64,000 nt of DNA from Algoriphagus ratkowskyi (lineage in GTDB: Bacteria; Bacteroidota; Bacteroidia; Cytophagales; Cyclobacteriaceae): NCBI RefSeq assembly GCF_002150505.1, contig NZ_MSSV01000016.1, forward strand, positions 107,794 through 171,793, written 5' to 3'. The translations under genes were made by a program, and so were the position numbers. This document shows, one piece after another, positions 36,822-45,571 of this stretch (position 1 is the first letter of the stretch; the number at the start of each line of letters is the position of its first letter). The notes under the pieces were generated by a model. That model did not search any database. It was not told where the DNA came from and saw only the letters and a program-made list of their open reading frames with translations.

Positions 36822-37209
36822 ATGAAATCTTATCACGAAAAGACACTCAAAAATATCAACTTCGATGAGGCTATATAAAAAAGTTGCTGATGCATTGAAA
36901 GAAGAAGGGATTGGTATCCTTACTTAAATTAATATTAAGGAAATTATCTGGAAAAAACTGGGTGAAGATTTTCGTCCATACAGAACTTCATGTACCTGCA
37001 TCCCACCCTTTACCTATAAAGCACTTCTGGCCGAAGACAAAATTGGAGCTATATTGCCTAGTAATGTATTCGTACAACAATAGGAGGATGGTGTGGAAGT
37101 GGCGGCAGTGAATCCGGTGACCTCCATGCTGCCGGTAGAAAATAAAGCATTGGAAGAAATAGCCATTGAGGTAAGGGATAAATTGCGATCGGTCATTCAT
37201 ATTCTTTGA
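36822..37209 (+). pseudogene. Decayed DUF302 protein gene
   Basis: The whole length of a DUF302 protein can be followed: NINFDEAI, stop TAA (36876-36878), frameshift, VADALKEEGIGILT, stop TAA, INIKEIIWKKLGEDFRPYR, TCIPPFTYKALLAEDKIGAI, LPSNVFVQQ, stop TAG, EDGVEVAAVNPVTSML, and EIAIEVRDKLRSVI before the final TGA. Three internal stops fall where the family usually has Glu (GAA or GAG to TAA or TAG). DUF302 proteins are associated with periplasmic or cytoplasmic redox and sulfur or metal stress, but this copy is dead. Confidence 0.88.
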
Positions 37210-37291
37210 ACGGAAACCTTAAAGTGTCAGGTCAAAAGTCTTACTACTTAATATATTTTACCCTTAAATACACATAAACTAACATCAAATT

Positions 37292-37486
37292 ATGAGAAAT
37301 AAAAAACAACATATTGCAAGGATTTTCATCATTTTACTGCTTCCGTTTTTCACATTAGCCTGTGGCAATAATAAGAAACATAAAGAGCAAGAACATGGTG
37401 ATATGATGGAGAATGAACACCAGATGGATGGTGATCAAGAAATGATGAAGGATTCTACTTCTATGAAAATTGATAAGAATGGATAA
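37292..37486 (+). CDS. Small Met/His-rich lipoprotein
   Basis: A 64-residue lipoprotein: signal with lipobox (LLLPFFTLA-C), then a charged tail rich in Met, His, Glu and Lys (HGDMMENEHQMDGDQEMMKD). The composition suggests soft-metal (copper or silver) binding at the outer membrane or periplasm. The gene may itself be shortened, as its neighbours are decayed. It is 71 bases before the large Met-rich protein and probably in one transcript with it. Confidence 0.65.
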   Translation: MRNKKQHIARIFIILLLPFFTLACGNNKKHKEQEHGDMMENEHQMDGDQEMMKDSTSMKIDKNG

Positions 37487-37557
37487 AAAATCATGAAGTA
37501 AGGATATTTTAGATCAAGTCTATATTTAATAAATCATTAAACACTAAAATAATAATT

Positions 37558-38181
37558 ATGAAAACTATAACCGCAATACTAACCGCTTTTGTATTAACAT
37601 TTTCAATCGTGGGGGTGCAAGCCCAAAACGTCGAGAAGATGATGAAAAAGGAGGCAAAGCAGCAGGAAGTTTTTGATGCCATCCTAAACGACAGTGAACT
37701 GAGGAATAAGTTCATAAACAATCTTTCGGACAACCCTGAAGCTATGAAAGTCTTGCATCAGCAAATGATGCAGAACCAAGAACATAGAAAAATGATGATG
37801 AAAGACATGATGGGTAACAAGGAGGATAATCAGATGATGATGCAACAAATGATGGCCAATAAAGAAAAAAAGGAGATGATGATGCAGAAAATGATGGAAG
37901 ATAAAGAGGCCAAAAAACAAATGATGCAGCAAATGATGGGAGATAAGGAAGCCAAAAAGCATATGATGGATAAGTTGATGGAAGATGAATCCATGAAGAA
38001 AATGATGGAGGAGAATATGATGGAAAAACATCACGAACAGATGATGGATAAAATGATGGAAAACCCTGAAATGATGAAAAAAATGATGCAAAAGATGCAC
38101 GATAAAGACATGATGGATGAAAAGTCGATGAAGAAAGGCAAAGAAATGATGGACAAAAAGAAAAAAGATATGGGGAACTAG
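37558..38181 (+). CDS. Exported, extremely methionine-rich repeat protein
   Basis: A 207-residue protein with a signal peptide (VLTFSIVGVQA-Q). By my count about 48 of its residues are Met, nearly a quarter of the mature chain. Most occur as MM or MMM spaced by short K/E/D/Q/N segments: QQMMQN, RKMMMKDMMGNKED, MMMQQMMANKEKKE, QKMMEDKEAKKQMMQQMMGDKEAKK and so on. The early part (QQEVFDAILNDSELRNKFINNLSDNPEAMKVLHQ) is helical and less biased. MxxM-type spacing is typical of copper(I)/silver(I)-binding periplasmic proteins. It is intact though surrounded by decayed genes, and no transporter lies beside it. Confidence 0.85.
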   Translation: MKTITAILTAFVLTFSIVGVQAQNVEKMMKKEAKQQEVFDAILNDSELRNKFINNLSDNPEAMKVLHQQMMQNQEHRKMMMKDMMGNKEDNQMMMQQMMANKEKKEMMMQKMMEDKEAKKQMMQQMMGDKEAKKHMMDKLMEDESMKKMMEENMMEKHHEQMMDKMMENPEMMKKMMQKMHDKDMMDEKSMKKGKEMMDKKKKDMGN

Positions 38182-38275
38182 TAGCACAGGATAAACCTAG
38201 AATATAAGATTTTACCGGAAGCCTCCTATCACGAGTGAGACTTTCGACTTTTCTTACGCACAGATTTTTTAAATT

Positions 38276-38479
38276 ATGATATAAAGTGGATTATCAGTAT
38301 TGTTCTAGTTGGACTGCTAATATCACTTTCAGCAAGTGTGGCTTTTTTAAAACAAAAAGTCAATAGTCTTCGGGAAACAGTGCTCGTGTCGGGAAGCAAT
38401 GAGACACTCAAAATGCGCTTTTCTTAAAGATATAGATATGGCTGCGTTTAAAGAGAAAAAAGCTGAACTCGAAAATTAA
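38276..38479 (+). pseudogene. Remnant of a small membrane-anchored protein gene
   Basis: After ATG 38276 the first codons shift frame; then IKWIISIVLVGLLISLSASVAF (a membrane helix) and LKQKVNSLRETVLVSGSNETLKMRFS can be read to a TAA. The end of the gene seems to continue in another frame as DIDMAAFKEKKAELEN before a stop at 38477-38479. It looks frameshifted twice. No family is recognised. Confidence 0.45.
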
Positions 38480-38540
38480 GTGTATACTAAGATGAAATGA
38501 TGAAGAATCCAATGTCCACAACTATTGAAATTCTCACCTG

Positions 38541-39065
38541 ATGGAGAAACTAAGCCTTGGCATTTTTGTGGCGCCTATTATTGCTTTAACCTTGATAATT
38601 ACGCTTTATTTCTATTTTCTCAAAAGAGAAAAAGACAAGCACAAGTATAAGCAATTCGTTTTGACCACAGCTAGTTTAGCATTTATACTGAACCTAATAT
38701 GGGAAGAGGCACATGGTCTGTTATATGAAGGATTCCAATATGATTTAGGACATATTGCTTTTTGTGCGCTGGCTTCAGTGGCAGATATGTTCATGGTTTT
38801 GATTCTGCTCTTTGCGTTTGGTCTTATATACAAACATGTGCTTTGGATTGTGCCTGTAAGATTCGGGAGAAGCTTAGTACTGATATTGGTTGGTGGAGTA
38901 GGGGCTATTTTGGCAGAGATGTGGCATACATCAAGAGGCGATTGGTCATATGCAGATACAATGCCGTTGATTCCTATTGTTGAAGTAGGTCTTTCCCCAG
39001 TTTTGCAGTTTGCTATTATACCACTGATCGTTTTTGTGCTGAGTAAAAAAATCCTAAAATTATAG
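38541..39065 (+). CDS. Conserved integral membrane protein of unknown function
   Basis: A 174-residue protein with about five membrane helices and no signal peptide. Between helices are conserved-looking polar motifs: NLIWEEAHGLLYEGFQYDLGH after helix two and AEMWHTSRGDWSYADTMPLIPIVEVG near the C-terminus. The Trp, Glu, His and Asp residues could form a buried active or binding site. I do not recognise a named family with certainty. It is intact and lies just downstream of the decayed island. Confidence 0.65.
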   Translation: MEKLSLGIFVAPIIALTLIITLYFYFLKREKDKHKYKQFVLTTASLAFILNLIWEEAHGLLYEGFQYDLGHIAFCALASVADMFMVLILLFAFGLIYKHVLWIVPVRFGRSLVLILVGGVGAILAEMWHTSRGDWSYADTMPLIPIVEVGLSPVLQFAIIPLIVFVLSKKILKL

Positions 39066-39429
39066 TTTTTACTTTTTAAATGGTTATATCACATGGAAGA
39101 TCATGACCTATGCATTGATGAACTTGAAAGCTATATGGTGACAGATCACTTTTTTCTTTATCAGCCTATCCTTCCTATTGCGGAAAAAGAGCCTGACCGG
39201 GCCCAAAATGAGTCTTCTCGGGAGATGGAGTGAGGATTGATACCACACTGAATTGTATAGAAGTGCACTTCATACTTGATTTTTGAATTTCTCCTCAATG
39301 CCTGACGCCCACAATTAAGACTGAAAAACTTAGGTCTTATCTTTATTAAGATTTTTTCTAAATAATCTTTTTAGAATTAATCTAAATAAATACCTTTGCC
39401 TCAGATTTTAATCAAAACGCCACTTTGTA
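39066..39429. other. Intergenic; one doubtful 46-codon frame
   Basis: A frame at 39093-39233 begins MEDHDLCIDELESYMVTDHF and ends SSREME. It has no recognisable domain, and I cannot tell whether it is expressed. The rest is AT-rich, and the stretch close to 39400 should hold the promoter of the next locus. Confidence 0.25.
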
Positions 39430-40605
39430 ATGTATCAGTACTTCAAAAAATCTTACCTATTTATAGGATTAGCTTTGTTAGGAAGCACAGCCTGTATAGA
39501 TGAATCAGATAATCCAAAACTCAGAGCTAGTGTAGAATACAATAGCCTAGACTCCAATAGTTCTTATGCTTCTCAGTTCCTTGATGCGAATGGAATTTCC
39601 ACAGTATCTTTAGAGGAAGGAAATACCTCTCTGATGATGTTTCAGTCCTTGAACAAGTACGTGACGTCCAACGTCAGTGCAAACACCCAACTGGATAAGA
39701 CCATACTTTCAAATCTATTTACTAATACTCAGTCTCCTTTTTCAACGCTGGAATTAACAGGTGATTTATTCACTGCTGCTGATTTGAACAGCTCTGATAT
39801 CAGCTTAAGCGAGAGAGTTGCAACTTCCAAATCCGCACAGGAAGTTGAAAGCACTAAAGCAAACTTCGAATTACTTTTTGCAGAGATTGAAGGCATAAGC
39901 TTATCTCTCAATGAGGAAGCGGCAGTAAACAAGGCCGGGAAACTAGGAAGCTACCTTGTAAATGAGGATGGAGTTGAAGTGGCTCAGGTCATTCAGAAAT
40001 CTTTGATTGGAGCATTTCAGCTTGATTACATTGGCAACGTGCTTTTATCAGCTGGGCTAAATGCTGATAATTCTACACTAGTAGCTGGAACAAACTACAC
40101 GCAACTTGAGCATAACTGGGATACAGCCTACGGAACGCTTACTACTAATCCAATCTACCTGGAAGGTTTCACAGACAGTGAGAAGGGAAGTGTGTCAGAG
40201 TTTGGTGCTGGATCTTACATCTGGGAGTACAATAAAGCGAGCTATGCTAAAATTTACCCTGCATTTCTAAGAGGAAGAGCTGCGATTGCTAACAATGACC
40301 GTGTTGAATTAGAAACTCAAGCTTTATTTATCCGTCAGGAGTTTGAAAAAGCGTTGGCCAATGCTGCCCTAGGTTATTTAGGTAAGTGGAGAACTAGCGC
40401 AACTGAAGATAAGAGAGCGCATGCTATTGGTGAAGCCATTGGATTCATTTACTCCTTACGATTTGCTACTGCTTATCAAGCTGATGCAAATTTCTCAGAC
40501 TCAATTTTACTCGCACTTATTGGAAGTGAGAATGGATTTTGGGACTTAGATGCTTCTAAAATCAACAGCGCTGAAGCTGCCATTAAGGCGAAGTTTAACC
40601 TCTGA
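39430..40605 (+). CDS. DUF4856 lipoprotein
   Basis: A 391-residue lipoprotein (signal to GLALLGSTA-C) of the DUF4856 family, a helical domain related to imelysin. Typical features are ASQFLDANGISTVSLEEGNTS, HNWDTAYGTL (about 235-245) and KIYPAFLRGRAAIANND. It probably acts at the outer membrane, periplasmic face. It is the first gene of a four-gene set with an imelysin, an HTTM protein and a TonB receptor, separated from the imelysin by only 74 bases. In Bacteroidota this grouping is tied to iron acquisition; the molecular role is unknown. Confidence 0.85.
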   Translation: MYQYFKKSYLFIGLALLGSTACIDESDNPKLRASVEYNSLDSNSSYASQFLDANGISTVSLEEGNTSLMMFQSLNKYVTSNVSANTQLDKTILSNLFTNTQSPFSTLELTGDLFTAADLNSSDISLSERVATSKSAQEVESTKANFELLFAEIEGISLSLNEEAAVNKAGKLGSYLVNEDGVEVAQVIQKSLIGAFQLDYIGNVLLSAGLNADNSTLVAGTNYTQLEHNWDTAYGTLTTNPIYLEGFTDSEKGSVSEFGAGSYIWEYNKASYAKIYPAFLRGRAAIANNDRVELETQALFIRQEFEKALANAALGYLGKWRTSATEDKRAHAIGEAIGFIYSLRFATAYQADANFSDSILLALIGSENGFWDLDASKINSAEAAIKAKFNL

Positions 40606-40679
40606 TAAATAAAGATTTCCAAAAATGTATCGGCCTATTTACTGGGTCGATACATTTTCATTTCTGACAAAGCATAACG

Positions 40680-41807
40680 ATGAAAAATAATAAGATTCTA
40701 ATTCTATTTTTGCTTTTGGCTGCCATGAGTAGCTGCGTAGATTCTGCCGAGAAGATCACTCAGCCGGACGTTTCCAATGACCGTAAAGAAATGCTGACTT
40801 TCTGGATAGAGGAATTGATTCTTCCTTCTTACGCTGAGTTTGACAAGGATTTGCAGGCAATGGTGATCAGTGCAGAAGAATTCACCACCAATCCCACTGA
40901 GGCTAGCCTATCGGCTTTTCGAACCTCCTGGACTGAAGCTTATATTTCTTGGCAAAATGTAGAAATGTATGAAGTAGGACCTGCTGAGAAATACACCCTG
41001 AGAAGTTTCTATAATATCTATCCTGCGGATGTAGCCGGAATTCAAAGCAACATCAATTCAGGTACTGCCAATCTAAATTTGCCCTCCGCTTATGCCCAGC
41101 AAGGATTTCCAGCATTGGATTTTCTTTTGAATGGAGTGGCAGCTCAAGATGAAAATATCCTTGCCTATTATCAAGACTCAGAAAAAGGGGCGCAGAGACT
41201 TTCTTATGTAAATGTGCTTGTTTCCAGAATGAATACCCTGTTAGATCAGGTCATTTCTGATTGGAATGGAACTGCAAAAGCGGATTTTATCAGTCGAACT
41301 GGTTTGGATATAGGTTCATCCACTGCCTCTCTGGTGAATGCCTATGTGCTTTATTATGAGAGACATGTGAGAAGCGGGAAATTTGGTATTCCTTCAGGAG
41401 CAACGATTGCCAGTGCAGGTACTACCAACCCTAAAAAAGTAGAAGCTTATTATAAAGGAGACATTTCCGGGAAATTAGCTAAGACCGCTCAGCTAGCTTT
41501 CAGCAATTTTTTCAATGGAATTGCAAATGGAAAACAAGGACCATCCTTGAAGTCCTATTTGAATTCAATTGATGCAAAAGATCCTAGCACTGGAAAATTA
41601 CTATCGGAATACATCAATGAGCAATTATCACTTATTGATAATCTTGTTAACGGTTTATCAGATGATTATACCTATCAAATAGAAACTGATAATGATGCCA
41701 TGGTTAAGGTGTATCAGGAGATGCAAAAAGCTGTGAGAATTCTTAAGGTTGACATGACTTCAGCCATGAGCATCACCATCACTTACACAGATAATGATGG
41801 TGACTGA
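40680..41807 (+). CDS. Imelysin family (M75) lipoprotein
   Basis: A 375-residue lipoprotein (MSS-C near residue 19) of the imelysin/EfeO-M75 superfamily, all helical. SAFRTSWTEAYISWQNVEMYEVGP is the first conserved block, and QQGFPALDFLLNG occupies the place of the GxHxxE motif: the His and Glu are replaced (Gly-Phe-Pro-Ala-Leu-Asp), as in the IPPA-type imelysins that do not act as peptidases. The second block is VNAYVLYYERHVRSGKFGIPSG. Imelysins are regulated with iron uptake. Its stop overlaps the start of the HTTM gene by 14 bases. Confidence 0.88.
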   Translation: MKNNKILILFLLLAAMSSCVDSAEKITQPDVSNDRKEMLTFWIEELILPSYAEFDKDLQAMVISAEEFTTNPTEASLSAFRTSWTEAYISWQNVEMYEVGPAEKYTLRSFYNIYPADVAGIQSNINSGTANLNLPSAYAQQGFPALDFLLNGVAAQDENILAYYQDSEKGAQRLSYVNVLVSRMNTLLDQVISDWNGTAKADFISRTGLDIGSSTASLVNAYVLYYERHVRSGKFGIPSGATIASAGTTNPKKVEAYYKGDISGKLAKTAQLAFSNFFNGIANGKQGPSLKSYLNSIDAKDPSTGKLLSEYINEQLSLIDNLVNGLSDDYTYQIETDNDAMVKVYQEMQKAVRILKVDMTSAMSITITYTDNDGD

Positions 41808-43170
41808 TCTGAAAACATCATTTTCATCCTATTTAAACCAGACATCATCTGCTGCAGCCTTGGCTGTTTTCAGGATGATGTTTGGTGTTTTGATGATGAT
41901 CAGTATGTTACGCTTTTGGTACAAGGGCTGGATTTTTCAGCTATACATTGAACCAAAGCATCATTTCACTTTTTATGGTTTCGAATGGATAAAGCCATTA
42001 GGACCCTATACCTACCTACTTTTTATCGTGGCGATGCTATCCGCATTGTTTATCTGCATTGGCCTATTTTACAGAGGAGCGAGCATTCTGTTTTTCCTTA
42101 GCTTCACCTACATAGAGCTGATGGATAAAACCACCTATTTAAACCATTACTATTTCATCTCACTTCTCAGTTTTCTCCTGATTTTCTTGCCAGCAAATGC
42201 CTATTTCTCTGTGGATGCCTGGAGAAAACCCAGTATAAACTCAGACAAAATTCCAAGCTGGTGCACTGATTCCATCAGATTGCTAGTAGTTATCCTGTAT
42301 TTCTACGCCGGGCTAGCCAAGCTGAACTCTGACTGGTTATTCCATGCCTTGCCTATGAAAATATGGCTACCGGCAAAAAATGATATTCCGCTTATTGGAG
42401 GATTATTCAACGAACTGTGGGTGGCGTACCTGTTCAGTTGGATCGCTTGCCTATATGATTTGAGTATAGCTTTTCTCTTGCTCTATAAGCCTACCCGTAA
42501 ACTGGCTTTCCTTTCAGTGGTTACTTTCCACTTGCTTACCTCGCTACTCTTTCCGATTGGGATGTTCCCTTACATCATGATAGGGACGGCAATGATCTTC
42601 TTCTCTACTGGATTTCACCAAGCCCTGATCGGGAAAATAGCTGCAATTCTCACCATTAGCCATTCCTTTCTTACACCTGTTCGAACCTATAGTTTTTCGA
42701 AGGTCCAGCAAAATCTTGCAACAGGTGGACTGCTTATTTTCTTCTCCTTTCAGCTTCTTTTCCCCTTTAGATACCTGCTATATCCGGGTGAGTTGTTCTG
42801 GACGGAGGAAGGTTATAGATTTTCCTGGCGTGTTATGCTTATGGAAAAAATGGGGGCAGCCTCATTTATTGTAAAGGATGAGTTGGGGAAAATCATTGAG
42901 GTGGATAACGAGGAGTTCCTGACTCCACAGCAGGAGAAAATGATGGCAACACAGCCGGATATGATGCTACAGTATGCCCATATTCTCAAAGAACATTATG
43001 AAATAGCGGGTTTTAAAAACCCTGAAATCTATGCGGACACCTACGTCTCTCTGAACGGAAGAATAGGAAAAGCACTGATTGACCCAACCGTTGACCTGTC
43101 AAAGGAAAAAGAATCATTTCGCCCTAAACATTGGATATTACCATTTCAAGATGAAATTAAAGGTTTATAA
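41794..43170 (+). CDS. HTTM domain protein (vitamin-K-dependent gamma-carboxylase-like)
   Basis: A 458-residue membrane protein with about ten helices in residues 20-330 and a soluble C-terminal tail. The HTTM/VKGC family features are there: ALAVFRMMFGVLMMISMLRF at the start, FLSFTYIELMDKTTYLNHYYFISLLSFLL (the conserved Lys-Thr-x-YLNHYY), and ILYFYAGLAKLNSDWLFHALPMKIWL. Family relatives use a lysine base with reduced vitamin K to carboxylate Glu; bacterial ones with this domain are of uncertain role. It overlaps both the imelysin gene before it (14 bases) and the TonB receptor gene after it (20 bases), so it belongs to the same operon. Confidence 0.88.
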   Translation: MMVTDLKTSFSSYLNQTSSAAALAVFRMMFGVLMMISMLRFWYKGWIFQLYIEPKHHFTFYGFEWIKPLGPYTYLLFIVAMLSALFICIGLFYRGASILFFLSFTYIELMDKTTYLNHYYFISLLSFLLIFLPANAYFSVDAWRKPSINSDKIPSWCTDSIRLLVVILYFYAGLAKLNSDWLFHALPMKIWLPAKNDIPLIGGLFNELWVAYLFSWIACLYDLSIAFLLLYKPTRKLAFLSVVTFHLLTSLLFPIGMFPYIMIGTAMIFFSTGFHQALIGKIAAILTISHSFLTPVRTYSFSKVQQNLATGGLLIFFSFQLLFPFRYLLYPGELFWTEEGYRFSWRVMLMEKMGAASFIVKDELGKIIEVDNEEFLTPQQEKMMATQPDMMLQYAHILKEHYEIAGFKNPEIYADTYVSLNGRIGKALIDPTVDLSKEKESFRPKHWILPFQDEIKGL

Positions 43171-45571
43171 TACCCTGATATTAAGCTTGTTTCCGCTGAT
43201 CCTTATGGCTCAGCACAAACTAAGCGGAACTGTCAAGTCGTCTGAGGATCAGAGCATCATTGCACAATGCACGGTCTACTTGAATGATGGATCCAAACTG
43301 GTAGAGGTAAATAAGAAAGGAGAATTCAGTTTCGAAAAACTTCTAGATGGAGCCTATACAGTACATTTCACCAGTGAATCCTTCCAGTATAAAAATATAC
43401 AGGTGCTTATCTCAGGTAAAGATCAAACCCTGCAAGTCCTTCTCATGCCCCAAAGCCAAGACTTAGCCGAAACGGTAGTGACAGATTCAGGATCGGATTT
43501 TGGGCTTGTCCGAATGCAGGCAGTGGATAATATGGGCCTATATGAAGCTAAAAAGTCCGAAGTGATTCTAACCGAGAATTTGACAGCAAACCTATCTACC
43601 AATAATGCCAGACAGGCTTATTCCAAAGTAGCTGGCTTGAATATCTGGGAAAATGATGGGGCAGGACTTCAGCTCAGCATAGGAGGCAGGGGCTTGGATC
43701 CCAATCGCTCTTCCAACTTCAACACCCGACAGAACGGATACGATATCAGCGCCGATGCCTTGGGCTATCCTGAGAGTTATTATACTCCTCCTTTGGAAGG
43801 TGTAGGGAAAATTCAAATCGTCCGTGGAGCGGCTTCCTTGCAGTATGGAACTCAATTCGGTGGGCTTATTAACTTCCAGATGAAGCGCCCGGTGGAAGAT
43901 AAAAAGTTTGAACTTACAGCCAGACAGACCCTGGGCTCCTTTGGATTCTACAATACCTTTACCAGCGTCAGTGGCACTGCAGGCAAACTCAGTTACTACT
44001 CCTTTTTTCAATACAAAAAAGGGGAGGGCTGGAGACCGAATTCTCAATTTGAGAGCTATAATTTTTACTCAAACATCAATTACCAGTTATCTGAGAAAAC
44101 CAGTGTGGGAGTGGATTTCACCAAGATGTCTTACCTCGCCCAGCAGCCGGGTGGATTTACCGATGAGATGTACCTGCAGGATCCCCGACAAAGCAACAGG
44201 GAGAGAAACTGGTTTAAGGTGGATTGGAATCTTTATGCCCTGCATTTGGACCATAAATTCAATAAAAGTAATTCCATTAATCTTAGAGTTTTCGGCTTGA
44301 ATGCCAACCGCTATTCTGTGGGCTTTCGTCCCAACCGTGTAGCAACTATAGACGACAACTCGGAAAGAGATTTGATAAAAGGGGATTTCGAAAACTGGGG
44401 AGCAGAACTTCGTTATTTGAAAAGATACACGATAGGGAATATTCAATCGATAGGACTTGCGGGCATCAGGTATTACCATGGGTATAACCATAGCAGTCAG
44501 GGCTTTGGTAGCACAGGGTCAGATGCTGATTTTGACTATGTGCCTGGGGAAAATAAGTTGCTGAATGATTACGAGTTTCCTAATAGAAATACCTCCCTTT
44601 TTATGGAAAACATCTTTTTCATCAATGAGCAGTTTTCCATTACTCCGGGGGTAAGATTTGAGTACATCAAAACCTCATCTGAGGGATACTATGCTACGGA
44701 ATTTAAAGATCTTGCCGGCAATATTTTGGATAGGACGGTCACTGAGGAGTCCAGGTCAAATACCAGAAGTTTCCTGATAGGAGGGCTAGGTTTCAGCTAC
44801 AAGCCTACGCAGCAGGTAGAACTTTATTCTAATATTTCCCAAAATTACAGATCCATTACCTTCAGTGATATGCGGATATCTAATCCCTCCGCGACCATAG
44901 ATCCCAACTTGCAGGATGAAAAAGGCTATTCTTTGGATTTGGGAATTCGCTCAGATCAGGGGAAAATCCTCAATTACGACCTGAGCTTTTTCTACCTGAA
45001 TTACAACAACAGAATTGGGGAAGTGCAGTATTACAACGAAAGCAATAGAGTGCTTAGACAGAGAACCAATATAGGGCAAGCCATCCTCAAGGGCCTAGAA
45101 AGTTATGTGGAGTGGAATTATATCAACATTTTTCTTCCTGAAAATAAGCTTTGGAAAGGGTCTGTTTTCACCAATATTGCCCTTATTAACTCCCAGTATA
45201 AACTGAGCGAGGTGCCTGGAATCACAGGCAATCAAGTGGAGTTTGTACCCAAACTCAACTTCAAAAGTGGTGTAGCATTGGGTTACGATAAGTTCAAATC
45301 CTCCCTTCAATACAGCTTCCTTAGTGATCAATTCAGTGATGCCACCAATGCCACTGAAGGCGGTGTTTCGGCAGTAGTAGGCTTGATTCCAGCATACCAT
45401 ATTCTGGATTTGAGTTTGTCTTATGAATTCCAAAAATTCAAGCTGGAAGGTTCCGTAAACAATTTGACAAATACCATCTATTTCACCCGAAGAGCTACTG
45501 GATATCCAGGGCCCGGAATTCTGCCATCCGACGGTAGAGGCGTGTATTTGACGCTTCAGTTTAAATTATAA
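43151..45571 (+). CDS. TonB-dependent receptor of the iron-type operon (FecA/CirA-like)
   Basis: An 806-residue outer membrane receptor. I start it at ATG 43151, where a signal peptide begins (LKVYNTLILSLFPLILMA-Q); this overlaps the HTTM gene by 20 bases. It has an N-terminal carboxypeptidase-like domain (HKLSGTVKSSEDQS..., about 22-105), a plug (NARQAYSKVAGLNIWENDGAGLQLSIGGRGLDPNRSSNFNTRQ in pieces of the consensus) with IQIVRGAASLQYGTQFGG, and a barrel ending DGRGVYLTLQFKL. The plug resembles FecA-type ferric-citrate and siderophore receptors. With the imelysin and DUF4856 proteins it suggests uptake of an iron complex. Confidence 0.9.
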   Translation: MKLKVYNTLILSLFPLILMAQHKLSGTVKSSEDQSIIAQCTVYLNDGSKLVEVNKKGEFSFEKLLDGAYTVHFTSESFQYKNIQVLISGKDQTLQVLLMPQSQDLAETVVTDSGSDFGLVRMQAVDNMGLYEAKKSEVILTENLTANLSTNNARQAYSKVAGLNIWENDGAGLQLSIGGRGLDPNRSSNFNTRQNGYDISADALGYPESYYTPPLEGVGKIQIVRGAASLQYGTQFGGLINFQMKRPVEDKKFELTARQTLGSFGFYNTFTSVSGTAGKLSYYSFFQYKKGEGWRPNSQFESYNFYSNINYQLSEKTSVGVDFTKMSYLAQQPGGFTDEMYLQDPRQSNRERNWFKVDWNLYALHLDHKFNKSNSINLRVFGLNANRYSVGFRPNRVATIDDNSERDLIKGDFENWGAELRYLKRYTIGNIQSIGLAGIRYYHGYNHSSQGFGSTGSDADFDYVPGENKLLNDYEFPNRNTSLFMENIFFINEQFSITPGVRFEYIKTSSEGYYATEFKDLAGNILDRTVTEESRSNTRSFLIGGLGFSYKPTQQVELYSNISQNYRSITFSDMRISNPSATIDPNLQDEKGYSLDLGIRSDQGKILNYDLSFFYLNYNNRIGEVQYYNESNRVLRQRTNIGQAILKGLESYVEWNYINIFLPENKLWKGSVFTNIALINSQYKLSEVPGITGNQVEFVPKLNFKSGVALGYDKFKSSLQYSFLSDQFSDATNATEGGVSAVVGLIPAYHILDLSLSYEFQKFKLEGSVNNLTNTIYFTRRATGYPGPGILPSDGRGVYLTLQFKL

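Noticed and set aside
37684..38187. A 167-codon open frame on the minus strand opposite the Met-rich protein gene, rich in His, Leu and Phe.
   Set aside because: It is the mirror of the ATGATG-rich sense strand (CAT reads as His). The + frame has a signal peptide and sensible composition; the minus frame has no domain character.
31247..38479. Possible reassignment or read-through of stop codons, since several frames here continue after TAA/TAG.
   Set aside because: The same genes also carry frameshifts and truncations, and all intact neighbours end normally at TAA/TAG/TGA. Decay explains it better.
43592..44491. Two open frames of 151 and 134 codons on the minus strand, opposite the TonB receptor.
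   Set aside because: They oppose a well-supported receptor gene and show no family features.
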